5,269 nucleotides of DNA from Treponema sp. (GTDB taxonomy: Bacteria > Spirochaetota > Spirochaetia > Treponematales > Breznakiellaceae), in the NCBI GenBank assembly GCA_031264475.1, contig JAISEA010000105.1, positions 1-5,269 of the forward strand, given 5' to 3'. Of the stretch, positions 5,013-5,269 are shown piece by piece (the stretch's first letter is position 1; every line of letters starts with the position of its first letter). A program made the translations under genes and the position numbers. The notes under the pieces are model-generated. The model worked only from the letters and a program-made list of their open reading frames with translations. It had not been told where the DNA came from and did not search any database.

Positions 5013-5040
5013 GGCGTCGTATCACATTGATAACCACGCC
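5013..5040 (+). promoter_or_regulatory. Operator-like palindrome or leader hairpin
   Basis: TATCA-cat-TGATA (5020-5032) is a perfect 13-bp palindrome nested inside GGCGT (5013-5017) and ACGCC (5036-5040). It lies just after the predicted transcription start. A DNA-binding repressor site is the simplest reading, since sugar kinase operons are often controlled this way. An RNA hairpin upstream of the ribosome site is also possible. The regulator is not in the window. Confidence 0.45.
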
Positions 5041-5075
5041 TTGTAACTCTAAAATTGAGTAATGGAGGTTTTTTT

Positions 5076-5269
5076 ATGAGTGAAAAATACATCATCGGTA
5101 TAGACAGCGGCACACAAAGTACCCGCGCTATTCTTTATGATAGCAAGGGCAATCGTATTGCGACGGGTTCGGCGAATCATCCGAAAATACTCTCTCCCAA
5201 TCAAGGATGGGCGGAGCATGGGAAGAATGATATTTGGGACGCGCTACGGGCGGCTGTAGCGGATATGCT
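5076..5269 (+). CDS. FGGY-family carbohydrate kinase, N-terminus (partial)
   Basis: The frame starts at ATG 5076 with GGAGG (5064-5068) seven bases upstream and runs off the right edge after 64 codons of a family that usually has about 500. FGGY kinases transfer phosphate from ATP to a sugar or polyol in the cytoplasm. The N-terminal ATPase-fold strand and phosphate loop are clear: YIIGIDSGTQSTRAILYD (residues 5-22), with D10 and the G12-T13 turn. GWAEHGKNDIWDAL (44-57) corresponds to the GWxEQdPxdWW region of xylulokinase-like members, with H48 where Gln is common. Substrate specificity cannot be read from this fragment. Xylulokinase or a related pentose/polyol kinase is the leading option, and glycerol kinase is less likely. 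The gene has its own promoter and an operator-like palindrome. Confidence 0.9.
   Translation, partial: MSEKYIIGIDSGTQSTRAILYDSKGNRIATGSANHPKILSPNQGWAEHGKNDIWDALRAAVADM

Overview
The window reads as a stretch of an anaerobic bacterial chromosome. A spirochaete, particularly a Treponema-like gut organism, is my best guess. This rests on a soluble chemoreceptor joined to an H-cluster domain, a short lipobox-type signal peptide, a membrane-anchored binding-protein-like protein and repeat-rich intergenic DNA. It is inference: there is no rRNA or other marker gene here.

Layout. (1) The left edge (1-68, minus) holds the start of a probable lipoprotein gene behind a promoter that matches the sigma-70 consensus exactly. 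(2) Positions 162-1136 or 162-1172 (minus) encode a membrane-anchored protein with a type I periplasmic-binding-like fold. (3) Positions 1137-1482 hold a divergent control region: an extended -10 promoter at 1206-1233, a leader of about 240 nt with two clear stem-loops, and a second promoter at 1404-1431. (4) Positions 1483-3555 (plus) encode the centrepiece, a 690-residue soluble protein. It fuses a two-cluster ferredoxin domain, an [FeFe]-hydrogenase H-cluster domain, a further Fe-S motif and a methyl-accepting chemotaxis signalling domain. (5) Positions 3556-4966 carry no credible gene. They contain a dense repeat region: heptanucleotide arrays (AGYANNN), sixteen copies of an 11-bp palindrome-type motif (GTGTCAGACAC), two copies of a 58-59 bp core framed by inward-facing heptamers, an 11-C tract and a stem of about 20 bp. 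(6) Positions 4967-5269 hold a promoter, an operator-like palindrome and the first 64 codons of an FGGY-family sugar kinase.

How it fits together. The 690-residue protein has no transmembrane segment, so it should sense an intracellular signal and pass it to CheA/CheW. It keeps the H-cluster ligands, but the proton-relay cysteine of catalytic hydrogenases is replaced. This suggests an H2 or redox sensor for taxis rather than a bulk-turnover enzyme. The divergent binding-protein-like gene shares its control region but has no evident functional link. The sugar kinase is a separate unit beyond the repeats.
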